Positions 9,161 through 18,114 of a stretch of DNA of 64,000 nucleotides are shown piece by piece (positions within the stretch are counted from its first letter, which is position 1; each line of letters opens with the position of its first letter). The translations under genes were made by a program, and so were the position numbers. The stretch is from Bog-950 sp044225825 (GTDB taxonomy: Bacteria > Bacteroidota > Bacteroidia > Chitinophagales > LD1): the NCBI GenBank assembly GCA_044225825.1, contig JBGAIB010000003.1, positions 310,001 to 374,000 on the forward strand, given 5' to 3'. A model generated the notes under the pieces. The model had not been told where the DNA came from. It saw only the letters and a program-made list of their open reading frames with translations, and did no database searches.

Positions 9161-9318
9161 TGGGCTGAAGAAATAAACGTTAATAAAATTACTCTACAGG
9201 GCAACGCATGTACAAGATAATTTTATTTAATGTTTTTTTTCAAAAATTCACCTGCTTTGAGCAAAAAGGGAAATGCTCTTTTCATTAACCGCAAATTTGA
9301 TGGATTCAAAGATATAAT

Positions 9319-9900
9319 TCAGCAACAATCGGCTCCTGTTTGCATTGAAGGGCATTTAACGGTTCCGTAACTGCAATATACACAACAGTCGCCAGGTTTT
9401 GGTTTTAAAACCTGCTTGCACTTTTCGCATTCATAAAAAAACTGACACGCATCTACAGGCATTATTTCTTCTTTCTGGTGCCCGCAATGTGGACAGGTAA
9501 CAACAGATTTAAGTATAGCTGGAGGGCCTAATTGTTTGTGTAAACGCACCCGGTAAAAATTCCAGACGGTTGCGGTCACCAAACCAAACATGCCTGCATA
9601 AAGAAGAATGGTCCAGTAATTACTTTTATTAAAATAATAAGCATAAAAAATAAGCAAGGCACTGGGCCCTGCAATCATTAAAGGGTACAAGCATCGGTGC
9701 TGCCGGTATGAAAGCAAAAAGCCAACAAGAGAGAGTAAAACCGTTGCCTGAAAAATCCACATTGTCCAACCGCCAAACAATTCAAAACTACCGAGGCCTA
9801 AAGCAGTTAATGCAAAACCGAAGAGTGGGAAACAACAAGGCGATAAAGCAGCCGTCAATATCATACCAAAAGTACCTATCCTGTCCAGTTCGAGTTTCAT
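9319..9900 (-). CDS. MerC-type membrane protein fused to a GDCC Cys-rich tail
   Basis: 193 residues. Residues 1-115 have four hydrophobic segments, the first with the SPCCFPL cysteine pair of MerC mercury transporters. The C-terminal 65 residues are soluble and Cys-rich: CPHCGHQKEEIMPVDACQFF, then CEKCKQVLKPKPGDCCVYCS and a terminal ADCC. The GDCC block resembles small Bacteroidota GDCCVYCSYG proteins, so this is a MerC domain fused to a metal-binding tail. It probably moves mercury or another thiophilic metal across the inner membrane and hands it over by its cysteines. A TAnnTTTG box lies six bases upstream of the start. It is transcribed alone and opens the metal island. Confidence 0.78.
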   Translation of the reverse strand: MKLELDRIGTFGMILTAALSPCCFPLFGFALTALGLGSFELFGGWTMWIFQATVLLSLVGFLLSYRQHRCLYPLMIAGPSALLIFYAYYFNKSNYWTILLYAGMFGLVTATVWNFYRVRLHKQLGPPAILKSVVTCPHCGHQKEEIMPVDACQFFYECEKCKQVLKPKPGDCCVYCSYGTVKCPSMQTGADCC

Positions 9901-9905
9901 GAGTG

Positions 9906-9913
9906 CAAATTTA
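9906..9913 (-). promoter_or_regulatory. Bacteroidota-type -7 box (TAAATTTG) before the MerC-type gene
   Basis: On the minus strand TAAATTTG matches the TAnnTTTG -7 consensus and lies just upstream of the start at 9900. No good -33 TTG was found, so the call rests on the -7 box and position; the resulting leader would be very short. Confidence 0.35.
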
Positions 9914-9987
9914 TCTAAGAATATTGGTTACGTGGATTTAACGAATATAACCAAAACGTAGGGCTGATAAATTAAAATGTATGGATA

Positions 9988-11592
9988 TTAACCTTTGAAA
10001 TTCAAAAATTGCTCAAGATATTTTTTCAAATGGTCTGGATCAAGCCCGTCCGCCCTGTAAGCGATGTACATATCAGGCCGGATGAGAAAGCAGCCATCTT
10101 GTTTTATTCCCAACTCCTTGTACAGTGCTTTTGTTTGCTCAGAAAGTGAAATGGTTTCGACAGAAAAAAGGTCTTTAAAAGCATTTAAAATGACAGCTAT
10201 CTCTTGGCTTGGTCGTACGCCAAAAACTAAAAGAGTAAAAAACTTGCCCTTGACTTTATCCTGGATGTTTGTTTCTTCATTCTTTTCATTGTAATATGGA
10301 ATAAATGGCAAGCGATCTCCAGGCTTAGGAGTGGCTGATGGGAATGAACCTAAGGATGCCTCTTGTGTCAAAGGACCGTTTCGATAGCTGATTCCAATTT
10401 CAGAAATCCCCTTAAATGCAAAACGCTGGATAAAACTTAGTTTTTCAAATATGGGACCGGCCAATCTTAATACAATTGGTATTATATATAGCCGAAAGGT
10501 TTTTAAAACAGCATTTGCGCTTGTAACAAGATTAAATACCCGGTCCGTAGAACCCACGAGGTTTTTAGCAATAGTTATTCTTTCTGCGGTGTAAGTGTTC
10601 AGTAGATTATCATTTCCTTGATTGTTAACTACTAAAGCAAGTTTCCAGGCAAGATTATAGGCATCCTGCAGTCCGGTATTCATGCCTTGCGCTCCTACAG
10701 GACTATGTATATGTGCTGCGTCCCCTATTAGGAAACAACGGTTTTGCCGAAATGTAGAAGCATAGCGATGGTGAGAACGGTAGACAGAAACCCATTGAGG
10801 GTCATAGAGTCTGACATTCAACTTAACTCTGGCGGCAAAGTTCCTTTCAATGTCTTCAAATTTAATCTCTTCCTTCCCTTCAAGTTCCTTTGGTATATTG
10901 CCCAATATCCTCCATCTGCCATTTGTAAGTGGAAAAAAACCTCCAAGCGCTATATCCGAAAAAGTGAGATACATTTCGTCGGACGGAATATCCACTTCTG
11001 CTTTGCAATCAAGAACAAAAAGCGATTCGGGGTAAGTGCTTCCTACAAATGGAATATTCAATTCTTCCCTGACAATACTATGCGCGCCATCTGCACCAAC
11101 TACATATTTTGCTTCTATTGTTTCTTCGCTGCGATTGACAGACTTCAAAATACAAACAACTTTATTTTCTTCCTGTCTAAGGCTTTTTAATTCCGTCTGT
11201 CTTCCAACCTGATGTCCACGCTCGTTTAGGAAATCAACCAAAATCTTTTCGGTACAAGATTGTTCCAGCATAAGCAGATAAGGAAATTTGGTAAGTCCCG
11301 CTCCCATATTGCTGACCTTAACGCGTAAAACTTTCCTGCCATTGAAAAATGCGCCTATTGCATTTGTTATTTTTCCTTGTTGCAGCGCTTTACCGGCAAT
11401 CCCCATCTGATCCAGAATTTCAATGCTTCTTGCTTGAATAACGAGGGCGCGGGATTGGGTAGTGTGATTTTCACTTTTATCGATGATACGAAATGGAATA
11501 TTGTAAATAGCCAGTTGGCAAGCCATCATTAGTCCGCTTGGTCCCGCACCTACTATTAGTACTTCAGGAGACTTTTGAACGTGAGTTTCCAT
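9988..11592 (-). CDS. FAD-dependent aromatic monooxygenase (class A, PHBH fold)
   Basis: 534 residues. The N-terminal dinucleotide fold has GAGPSG at residues 15-20, a DG motif (VVGADGAHSIVREEL) in the middle and the FAD motif GDAAHIHSPVGAQGMNTGLQ near residue 290-310. The last 100 residues form the thioredoxin-like extra domain seen in phenol and polyketide hydroxylases of this class. It hydroxylates an aromatic substrate with NAD(P)H and O2 in the cytoplasm. Its place between a MerC-type gene and the copper regulator suggests a passenger of the resistance island, possibly drug or phenol inactivation, but the sequence does not settle the substrate. Confidence 0.82.
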   Translation of the reverse strand: METHVQKSPEVLIVGAGPSGLMMACQLAIYNIPFRIIDKSENHTTQSRALVIQARSIEILDQMGIAGKALQQGKITNAIGAFFNGRKVLRVKVSNMGAGLTKFPYLLMLEQSCTEKILVDFLNERGHQVGRQTELKSLRQEENKVVCILKSVNRSEETIEAKYVVGADGAHSIVREELNIPFVGSTYPESLFVLDCKAEVDIPSDEMYLTFSDIALGGFFPLTNGRWRILGNIPKELEGKEEIKFEDIERNFAARVKLNVRLYDPQWVSVYRSHHRYASTFRQNRCFLIGDAAHIHSPVGAQGMNTGLQDAYNLAWKLALVVNNQGNDNLLNTYTAERITIAKNLVGSTDRVFNLVTSANAVLKTFRLYIIPIVLRLAGPIFEKLSFIQRFAFKGISEIGISYRNGPLTQEASLGSFPSATPKPGDRLPFIPYYNEKNEETNIQDKVKGKFFTLLVFGVRPSQEIAVILNAFKDLFSVETISLSEQTKALYKELGIKQDGCFLIRPDMYIAYRADGLDPDHLKKYLEQFLNFKG

Positions 11593-11677
11593 AATACAAT
11601 AATATGGAGCTATTACCTGAAATCACCTTAAGAGTTCGCGAAGCGTCCAATTCCAAGCACGAAGCGACAATGCGATT

Positions 11678-12148
11678 TTATTGAAAACTTCCCCTATACT
11701 TTATCAATATTTCTTCGCTTTTCTCTTTTAATTTTTTGAAAGCTGTTGGAGATAGTCCTGTAATGCTTTTAAACTGATTGCTGAAATGATGGATATTTCG
11801 ATAATGAATTTTTTTTGCAATTGATTGTAAGGTGAGTTCTCCATATACTATCAGTTCCTTTGCGTGTTCAGTTCGCTGGAGGATAAAATATTTTTCGATT
11901 GTGACCCCTTCCACTTCGCTGAACAACCCACTGAGATAGTGATATTCACGGCCCAGTTTTTGGGAGGTGTAATCAGAGTATTTTTGGGTAATAGGCGGTT
12001 TGTCATCGCTCCAGTAAACAATTTCGATAATTAGACTTCTGATTTTTTCAATAAGCTCGGCCTTACGGTACTTGATTAACTCAAACCCGCTGGCCTTTAA
12101 TTTTTTTTCTAAAGTCTGTGGTTGCTTGTCGCTTAGTTCATCCTTCAA
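11678..12148 (-). CDS. AraC-family HTH regulator of the metal island
   Basis: 156 residues. The last 100 form an AraC-type double HTH (SIAKKIHYRNIHHFSNQFKS, then ITGLSPTAFKKL). The protein lacks the usual long N-terminal ligand domain, so it is a short, stand-alone AraC C-terminus, a form often found beside heavy-metal efflux genes in Bacteroidota. It is divergent from the copper operon, with 109 bases between the two starts, and is therefore the likely regulator of that operon. The direct repeat CCCTATAA in the shared intergenic region is a possible binding site. Confidence 0.8.
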   Translation of the reverse strand: MKDELSDKQPQTLEKKLKASGFELIKYRKAELIEKIRSLIIEIVYWSDDKPPITQKYSDYTSQKLGREYHYLSGLFSEVEGVTIEKYFILQRTEHAKELIVYGELTLQSIAKKIHYRNIHHFSNQFKSITGLSPTAFKKLKEKSEEILIKYRGSFQ

Positions 12149-12177
12149 GATAACTTAGCCCAATTCAACGGATTTTA

Positions 12178-12235
12178 CCCTATAACCGCCTATTAAAAGA
12201 GTATTATGGATATTTTCTGGATAAATGCCCTATAA
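12178..12235. promoter_or_regulatory. Direct repeat CCCTATAA between the regulator and copper operon
   Basis: CCCTATAA occurs at 12178-12185 and again at 12228-12235, 50 bases apart, which is close to five helical turns. Both copies lie in the divergent gap between the AraC-type gene and the first gene of the copper operon. Such spacing suits an AraC-type dimer that loops or bridges DNA. The repeat is short, so this is only a candidate. Confidence 0.3.
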
Positions 12236-12257
12236 TTTTAGTATATTAGCTAAGCGA

Positions 12258-12647
12258 ATGAAAAAGTGTATAGCAATAATTCTCAGCATTCTATACCTTG
12301 CCTACTCAGGAGGGGTTACAGTAAACACTTTTTACTGTTGCGGCAAACTTGCGAAGACCTCCTTTTTTAATGCCGATGCCTCTGCTAAATGTCCAGTTAA
12401 ATCCGGTAAAAAAGGATGCTGTGAAAGCAAGTCCCAAATTTTTAAGATCAAAGATTCTTATTCGTCCGCTCAAAAACTGATAATTGGAAATAATCCTAAC
12501 GGTTTTGATGTATCTTACATAACTCCCTTAGATATTTTTTTCTCCCATTCTGATACTTACCGAAAACTTTCGTTTGTTGATACGCGTGAACACGCACCAC
12601 CTTTGAACGGTTCACTTTACCTTGTTTACCGTTCCCTTTTGATTTAG
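12258..12647 (+). CDS. HYC_CC_PP-type small exported Cys-rich protein
   Basis: 129 residues from the ATG at 12258. An earlier ATG at 12225 is in frame, but the later one begins a good signal peptide (MKKCIAIILSILYLAYSGG). The mature part has FYCCGK, a GCCESK cysteine pair and a late APPLN motif, the spaced Cys-Cys and Pro-Pro pattern of the HYC_CC_PP family found with metal efflux genes in Bacteroidota. It probably binds copper or a similar ion in the periplasm. It heads the plus-strand copper operon, with a 106-base gap containing an inverted repeat before the next gene. Confidence 0.7.
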   Translation: MKKCIAIILSILYLAYSGGVTVNTFYCCGKLAKTSFFNADASAKCPVKSGKKGCCESKSQIFKIKDSYSSAQKLIIGNNPNGFDVSYITPLDIFFSHSDTYRKLSFVDTREHAPPLNGSLYLVYRSLLI

Positions 12648-12664
12648 ACTTTTCCTCTTTTACG

Positions 12665-12694
12665 TTATAAACATCAATTGCCTTGATGTTATAA
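12665..12694. promoter_or_regulatory. Inverted repeat upstream of the first HMBD gene
   Basis: TTATAAACATCAA and TTGATGTTATAA are inverted copies (seven perfect inner base pairs, then one missing base and five outer pairs) around a five-base centre. It lies 18 bases after the HYC_CC_PP stop and 59 bases before the next ATG. No T-run follows on the plus strand, so an operator is more likely than a terminator; either is possible. Confidence 0.4.
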
Positions 12695-12753
12695 TGCTTT
12701 GTTCCAAACGTAGATAGTCCGTTTGTATATCCCTTTACTATAAAAAAAATAAA

Positions 12754-13086
12754 ATGAAGAATATAAAAATGCTATTCGCTTTAATACTGACCGTTGTATT
12801 AAGCAATGGCTCTGCTTGCGCGCAGGATTCAACAACAGTTGTTGTGAAGAAACAACAAGCAAAAGTAATTTATGAATGTCCGATGAAATGCGAAGGAAAA
12901 ACCTTTAATAAACCTGGGAAATGTCCGGTTTGCGGTATGGCCTTGGTACAGGTCAAAGAAAGTAAATTGGAAAATAAAAAGGGAAGTAAAACACTTTACG
13001 ACTGCCCGATGCATCCTGAAATTGTTTCTGACAAACCCGGTAAATGTCCTAAGTGCGGCATGGATTTAATGGAAAAGAAGAAATAA
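12754..13086 (+). CDS. Exported protein with two heavy-metal-binding domains (HMBD)
   Basis: 110 residues with a signal peptide (residues 1-23, ending SACAQ). Two HMBD units follow: YECPMKCEGKTFNKPGKCP..CGM at about 42-65 and the canonical YDCPMHPEIVSDKPGKCP..CGM at about 82-106. Each offers Cys, Met and His ligands typical for copper or silver. The first unit has lost the canonical His-Pro. The protein is a likely periplasmic metal chaperone or buffer for the CusCBA pump encoded downstream. It starts 12 bases before the next gene of the operon. Confidence 0.83.
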   Translation: MKNIKMLFALILTVVLSNGSACAQDSTTVVVKKQQAKVIYECPMKCEGKTFNKPGKCPVCGMALVQVKESKLENKKGSKTLYDCPMHPEIVSDKPGKCPKCGMDLMEKKK

Positions 13087-13098
13087 AAAATAATTATA

Positions 13099-13344
13099 AT
13101 GAAAACAACGATCAGATTATCCGTTCTCGCTCTCGCGCTGATTTTTGGTGCGTGCAATAATTCGTCTAACAAAAGCGGGCAAACTACCTCGCCTAACAAA
13201 ACACAGCAATATAGTGTTGACACAACCAGGCTAAAAACAGGGGAAGCATATTATCAATGCCCGATGCACCCCGAAGTTATCTCCGATAATCCGGGCTCCT
13301 GTCCCAAATGTGGAATGAACTTGCAGAAAGTTTTAAAACAATAA
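13099..13344 (+). CDS. HMBD lipoprotein
   Basis: 81 residues. The N-terminus is a lipoprotein signal with the lipobox region LIFGAC, so Cys20 should be lipidated and anchored. A Ser/Asn/Thr-rich linker leads to one HMBD unit at the C-terminus (YYQCPMHPEVISDNPGSCP then CGMNLQKV). It is the second of two small metal-binding proteins in front of the efflux pump and likely hands copper to it. Twelve bases separate it from the gene before and five from the gene after. Confidence 0.82.
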   Translation: MKTTIRLSVLALALIFGACNNSSNKSGQTTSPNKTQQYSVDTTRLKTGEAYYQCPMHPEVISDNPGSCPKCGMNLQKVLKQ

Positions 13345-13349
13345 TGTAA

Positions 13350-14612
13350 ATGAAGCGGAAATATTTTATCGCCATAATTGCCTTGTGCATCTGGCTTCAC
13401 CAGGCCACTGCACAGGCGCCATTGCGCTCATATATTGACAGCGCTTTGAAAAATAATCCCGCTTTACGCGCATACCAGCTTCAAAGCGGCGCCTTACAAC
13501 AAAGAATAAAACCTGCAAAAGCACTGGAAGATCCAATGTTGTACTTGGGGGTAGTGAACCTTCCAGTCAATTTTAGTTTCCGGCAGGACATGATGACGAT
13601 GAAACAAATCGGCATTCAGCAGAATTTTTCGGTTGCAAGGAAATATTCGCTTAGAGGAAACATTGCTCAAGCGGAATTTGAGGCAAGTCTTTATGATATA
13701 CAGGCGCAACGGCTTCTGCTTATCAAACAAGTAAAGCAGCAGTACTACGATTTGTATGCTCTTGAAAAGGGCATAGAAGCAACAGCAAACAGCATTGAAG
13801 CGATGAAAACCTATTCTGGTATTGCTACTGGGCGATACAGTACAGGACAAGGTATGCAACAGGATGTATTGAAAGCCCAGGTCCAATTGACTAAAATGCA
13901 GGAGGAGCTTATTAGGATGCAAAGCATGCGCAAAGATATGATTGCAATTTTCAACACACTTCTTAATCGCAATAAGGGCGATTCAGTGGAAATCTCTTCG
14001 GAAATACGATTCAAGAAAATTGATTTCGTAATGGATTCGCTAATGATGGAGGTTGCCATGAATAATCCCGTATTGCTGCAATCAAGAAAGTTAGTAAGCA
14101 AGGATAGCACCGAATATCAACTGGCAAAAACCTCAAGGGCTCCTGATTTCAATACAAATATCTGGTATGGCCAACGGCAGGCGTTCAATGCCGATGGCAG
14201 CAAGGCAAGAGATATGTTAGGCCTTACTTTTAGTTTAACTCTTCCGTTTTATGCGAAACAAAAACAAAATCCCCTTATAGCAGCTTCAGGAATAGAAATT
14301 CAAAAATCCAATTTGCAGTTCGAATCACTGCAAAATGAGGTGGAATTGATGCTTCACCATGCTATGATTGACGCAGACAAAAATGAAAAGCTGATTTTTT
14401 TATTTGAAAATCAACTCATTCCACAGGCGGAGCAGAATCTTAATTCTGGGATTATCGGATACCAGCAAAACAAAATTGACTTTCTTTCTCTCAACGATAA
14501 TTTTCTTTCTCTCTATAGCTACCGGGTGCAATACTATCAGGCGGTAACTGATTATTACAAAGCTATCGCAGAACTTGAGATGCTTACCGGTAAAAACTTT
14601 AGCACTCCATAA
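13350..14612 (+). CDS. TolC-family outer membrane factor (CusC-like)
   Basis: 420 residues with a signal peptide (residues 1-22, ending QATAQ). The two-fold helical-hairpin pattern of outer membrane efflux proteins is visible: SYIDSALKNNPALRAYQLQS near the start, the coiled coil AQAEFEASLYDIQAQRLLLI, and a second half with long Gln/Glu-rich helices near residues 330-400. It should form the outer membrane channel of the tripartite metal pump. It is encoded two bases before the CusB-like adaptor. Confidence 0.85.
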   Translation: MKRKYFIAIIALCIWLHQATAQAPLRSYIDSALKNNPALRAYQLQSGALQQRIKPAKALEDPMLYLGVVNLPVNFSFRQDMMTMKQIGIQQNFSVARKYSLRGNIAQAEFEASLYDIQAQRLLLIKQVKQQYYDLYALEKGIEATANSIEAMKTYSGIATGRYSTGQGMQQDVLKAQVQLTKMQEELIRMQSMRKDMIAIFNTLLNRNKGDSVEISSEIRFKKIDFVMDSLMMEVAMNNPVLLQSRKLVSKDSTEYQLAKTSRAPDFNTNIWYGQRQAFNADGSKARDMLGLTFSLTLPFYAKQKQNPLIAASGIEIQKSNLQFESLQNEVELMLHHAMIDADKNEKLIFLFENQLIPQAEQNLNSGIIGYQQNKIDFLSLNDNFLSLYSYRVQYYQAVTDYYKAIAELEMLTGKNFSTP

Positions 14613-14614
14613 AA

Positions 14615-15982
14615 ATGAAAACAAAAATAATTATTGCCACCGTTCTGATTCTCACCATGCTTACGACAGTTGGATATTTTATCTATGTAAAATGGATACA
14701 TCGGGTAGCTAAGGAATCTGCTGTAAAACCGGAAAACGAAAATTCCGACATTGCTTATTACCACTGCGGAATGCATTTGTGGATTACCAGTGACAAGCCC
14801 GGTAAGTGTCCTATTTGCGGAATGAATCTTACGCCCGTTTATAAAAAAGATGGGATGAACGAGAAAGGCGTTATTCAGATTGACCCCTCTATGGTTCAGA
14901 ATATCGGTGTAAAAACCGAGGCGGTAATGAAAAGAAAACTTAAACATTCAATCCGTACAACAGGGATTGTTGATTACAGTGAAACAAGACAATCCTACAT
15001 CACAACAAAATTCTCAGGGTACATTGAAAAATTGTATGTTGATTATACCGGCAAAGCAGTACAAAAAGGGCAACCCCTGTTTGATATTTACAGCCCCGAA
15101 TTAGTAGCTGCGCAGCAGGAGTATTTGCAAGCAATCAGTTACAAGAAAAAAATCAGCGCCAGTAACGATCCTTCAGCCATTTCGAGCGGAGAGGAATTAT
15201 TGCAAAGCGCCAAACGGAAACTATTGCTTTGGGATATTTCAGCCCAGCAAATAAACCAGGTGGAACAAACGGGCGAAGTAAAAAAATCACTTACTATTTA
15301 TTCACCGTTTTCGGGAGTGGTAATTGAGAAAAGTGTTTTTGAAGGAATGCAGGTTCAAGCGGGAATGAATCTGCTTAAACTGGCGGATATTTCTGAGATG
15401 TGGGTTTATGCTGATGTGTATGCCAATGAATTGGGTTGGGTGAAAATTGGTGAAGTGGCAGAATTGGAGTTGCCATACGGTGCGGGAATAAACTTGCATG
15501 GAAAAATCTCTTACATCGCCCCCTTTATTCAGGAGCAGTCACGTACAGCTAAGGTGCGCGCTGAATTTTCAAATACTAATCAGTTGCTTAAAAAGGACAT
15601 GTACGTCACGGTAAATATTCAATCCCCCGTTTCTGTGGGTGCTGTTGCTATTCCCGAGCAGGCGGTTATTCATAGTGGTACACGCGATGTAGTTGTATTG
15701 TCTTTGGGGAATGGGAAATTTAAGTCCGTAGATGTGAAGTTAGGCGCGCTGGCTGATGGTTATTACGAAGTGAAAGAGGGCTTGAGCGAAGGTGACACTA
15801 TCGTTACCTCCTCCCAATTCTTGCTTGACTCAGAAAGTAATCTCAAAGCAGGAACATCCTCAATGCAAGGGATGCCAGGGATGAACATGGCCCCTAAGAA
15901 CGGAAGTAAAGAGGGAGAAATGAAAGGCATGAATATGCCGGACATGCGCGATACAACTATGAAGAATATGAAAACGAAATAA
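14615..15982 (+). CDS. Periplasmic adaptor of the copper/silver efflux pump (CusB-like)
   Basis: 455 residues. An N-terminal membrane anchor (residues 1-25) is followed by one HMBD unit near residues 45-75 in a variant form (YHCGMHLWITSDKPGKCPIC, Pro-to-Gly after the first Cys). Then come the barrel-sandwich (GYIEKLYVDYTGKAVQKGQP), alpha-hairpin and beta-barrel parts of RND membrane-fusion proteins. The last 40 residues hold ten methionines (GMPGMNM, GMNMPDM and similar), a Cu(I)/Ag(I)-type ligand set. The protein links the CusA-like pump to the TolC-type channel and may take metal from the HMBD proteins upstream. Confidence 0.87.
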   Translation: MKTKIIIATVLILTMLTTVGYFIYVKWIHRVAKESAVKPENENSDIAYYHCGMHLWITSDKPGKCPICGMNLTPVYKKDGMNEKGVIQIDPSMVQNIGVKTEAVMKRKLKHSIRTTGIVDYSETRQSYITTKFSGYIEKLYVDYTGKAVQKGQPLFDIYSPELVAAQQEYLQAISYKKKISASNDPSAISSGEELLQSAKRKLLLWDISAQQINQVEQTGEVKKSLTIYSPFSGVVIEKSVFEGMQVQAGMNLLKLADISEMWVYADVYANELGWVKIGEVAELELPYGAGINLHGKISYIAPFIQEQSRTAKVRAEFSNTNQLLKKDMYVTVNIQSPVSVGAVAIPEQAVIHSGTRDVVVLSLGNGKFKSVDVKLGALADGYYEVKEGLSEGDTIVTSSQFLLDSESNLKAGTSSMQGMPGMNMAPKNGSKEGEMKGMNMPDMRDTTMKNMKTK

Positions 15983-16008
15983 TCTTTCCCAGCGACTAAA
16001 AAACACCA

Positions 16009-18114
16009 ATGGAACATCACCACCACCCGAAGCCCAATGCAAGCAAAAATGAAGACATGTATTTCTGTCCCATGCACCCCTATATCACTAAAAAAGAACC
16101 CGGTAATTGCCCTGAGTGCGGAATGAAGCTGGAGAAAATGGAAAAACATACTTCAAATCATGAGAAAAGAGGTCATGGAAAGATGGTTGACCAGTTTAAA
16201 AAGCGCTTTTGGATAACTCTAATTATTACCATTCCTGTCATGATCCTTTCGCCAATGATTCAGCAATGGTTTCATTTTGACCTCGCATTCACCGGTTCAA
16301 CATACTTGCTGACAGCACTTTCTACTGTAGTGTTCATTTATGGAGGTTTACCTTTTTTAAAGGGATTAGTGGGCGAGTTAAAAAATGGCTCACCCGGAAT
16401 GATGACACTTATTGCGGTTGCCATTTCTGTAGCTTATGTGTATAGTGTGGCAACTGTGTTCGGTTTACAGGGAATGGATTTCTTCTGGGAGTTGTGTACG
16501 CTTATTTTAATTATGCTATTAGGTCATTGGATTGAAATGAAATCCGTGGCAGGAGCATCAAGAGAATTGGAATTGCTGGTGCAGCTTATGCCTTCCGATG
16601 CTCACATGATTCATGGTGAGCACATCATGGAGGTAAAAACAGATTCACTTAAGGAAGGTGATTTGATTTTAATAAAACCCGGTGAAAAAGTGGCAGCAGA
16701 CGGAATTATTGCTGAAGGAGAAAGTTACCTGAATGAATCCATGCTTACCGGAGAATCGGTTCCCGTAAAAAGACAAAAAGATGATAAAGTAATTGGCGGT
16801 TCTATAAATGGGAACGGTTCACTGAAAGTTAAAGTGAGCCATGCTTCAAAAGACTCTTACTTGGCAAGAGTAGTTAAGCTGGTAGATGATGCCCAAAAGG
16901 AGAAATCAAAAACTCAACTGCTTGCAGACAAGGCTGCTCGCATCCTTACCATTATTGCATTAGTTGCAGGGTTTACCACCTTCTTCTTTTGGCGGTTTAT
17001 AGCTAATGAAAGTTCGGTATTCGCATTGGAGAGAATGGTGACAGTGATTGTTATTTGTTGTCCTCATGCTTTGGGTCTTGCCGTACCTCTGGTAGTTGCC
17101 ATCTCCACCTCACTGTCCGCAAAAAGTGGCTTATTGATTAAGAACAGGACAGCGTTTGAAAACGCAAGAAAAATAACCACCGTCATTTTTGATAAAACCG
17201 GAACACTTACAGTTGGGAATTTTGAAGTGGTTAGAACAAAATCATTGTTGTCTTCTATTGATGAAAAAGAAATAATTCGGCTTGCAGCAGCCTTAGAGCA
17301 AAATTCAGAACATCCTATTGCAACCGGAATCATTTCAAAGGCGAAAGAGCTTTCTACCACTAGTTCAACAGTCAACAATTTTAAAGCGATTACTGGAAAA
17401 GGGGTGGAGGCAACGGTAGAAGGAAAAAATATTAAAGTGGTAAGCCCCGGTTACCTCAAAGAAAATAAAATTCCGTTGTTGGAGAATTCCACTACTACCA
17501 GTGCAGAAACGATTGTTTTTGTGCTTGTTGAAAATCAATTAGCCGGATACATCGCTTTAGCGGATAAAATCCGTCCAGAATCTTACGAAGCAATAAAAAC
17601 ACTTCACACTAACGGAATCAAATCTGTTTTGTTGACAGGCGATAATACAAAAGTAGCGAAAAGTGTAAGTGATGAATTAAGAATGGATGGATTCTTTGCC
17701 GAGGTATTACCACACCAAAAATTAGAGAAGATAAAAGAACTCCAAAGCAAGGGAGAATTTGTTGCAATGACGGGGGATGGAGTCAATGATGCTCCGGCCC
17801 TGGCACAAGCCGATATTGGAATTGCTGTGGGCAGCGGAAGTGACATAGCCGCCGAAACAGCTGGAATTATTTTGGTCAATAGCAATCCCAAAGATATTGT
17901 TAGCCTGATTCTTTTTGGCAAAGCTACTTACCGCAAGATGATTCAAAATTTAGGTTGGGCTACAGGATACAACATAATTGCGTTACCGTTGGCTGCAGGT
18001 GTTCTCTACAAATGGGGAATCCTTCTAAGTCCGGCTACCGGTGCGGTACTGATGAGCTTAAGCACTATTGTCGTGGCCATCAATGCTAAACTTCTTAAAC
18101 CTAAAACCGAATGA
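16009..18114 (+). CDS. Copper-type P1B-3 ATPase (CopB-like) with His-rich and HMBD N-terminus
   Basis: 701 residues. It starts with MEHHHHPKPN and one HMBD unit (YFCPMHPYITKKEPGNCP). The ion-transport motif is CPH (Cys351-Pro352-His353) rather than CPC, which marks the CopB/P1B-3 class, known for Cu(II)/Cu(I) and Ag(I). The catalytic loop DKTGTLT (Asp395), the TGES actuator motif, HP locus and GDGVNDAP hinge are intact. It moves metal from the cytosol to the periplasm, where CusCBA can take over. It ends in an ATGA overlap with the CusA-like gene (starts at 18111), so the two are translationally coupled. Confidence 0.92.
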   Translation: MEHHHHPKPNASKNEDMYFCPMHPYITKKEPGNCPECGMKLEKMEKHTSNHEKRGHGKMVDQFKKRFWITLIITIPVMILSPMIQQWFHFDLAFTGSTYLLTALSTVVFIYGGLPFLKGLVGELKNGSPGMMTLIAVAISVAYVYSVATVFGLQGMDFFWELCTLILIMLLGHWIEMKSVAGASRELELLVQLMPSDAHMIHGEHIMEVKTDSLKEGDLILIKPGEKVAADGIIAEGESYLNESMLTGESVPVKRQKDDKVIGGSINGNGSLKVKVSHASKDSYLARVVKLVDDAQKEKSKTQLLADKAARILTIIALVAGFTTFFFWRFIANESSVFALERMVTVIVICCPHALGLAVPLVVAISTSLSAKSGLLIKNRTAFENARKITTVIFDKTGTLTVGNFEVVRTKSLLSSIDEKEIIRLAAALEQNSEHPIATGIISKAKELSTTSSTVNNFKAITGKGVEATVEGKNIKVVSPGYLKENKIPLLENSTTTSAETIVFVLVENQLAGYIALADKIRPESYEAIKTLHTNGIKSVLLTGDNTKVAKSVSDELRMDGFFAEVLPHQKLEKIKELQSKGEFVAMTGDGVNDAPALAQADIGIAVGSGSDIAAETAGIILVNSNPKDIVSLILFGKATYRKMIQNLGWATGYNIIALPLAAGVLYKWGILLSPATGAVLMSLSTIVVAINAKLLKPKTE

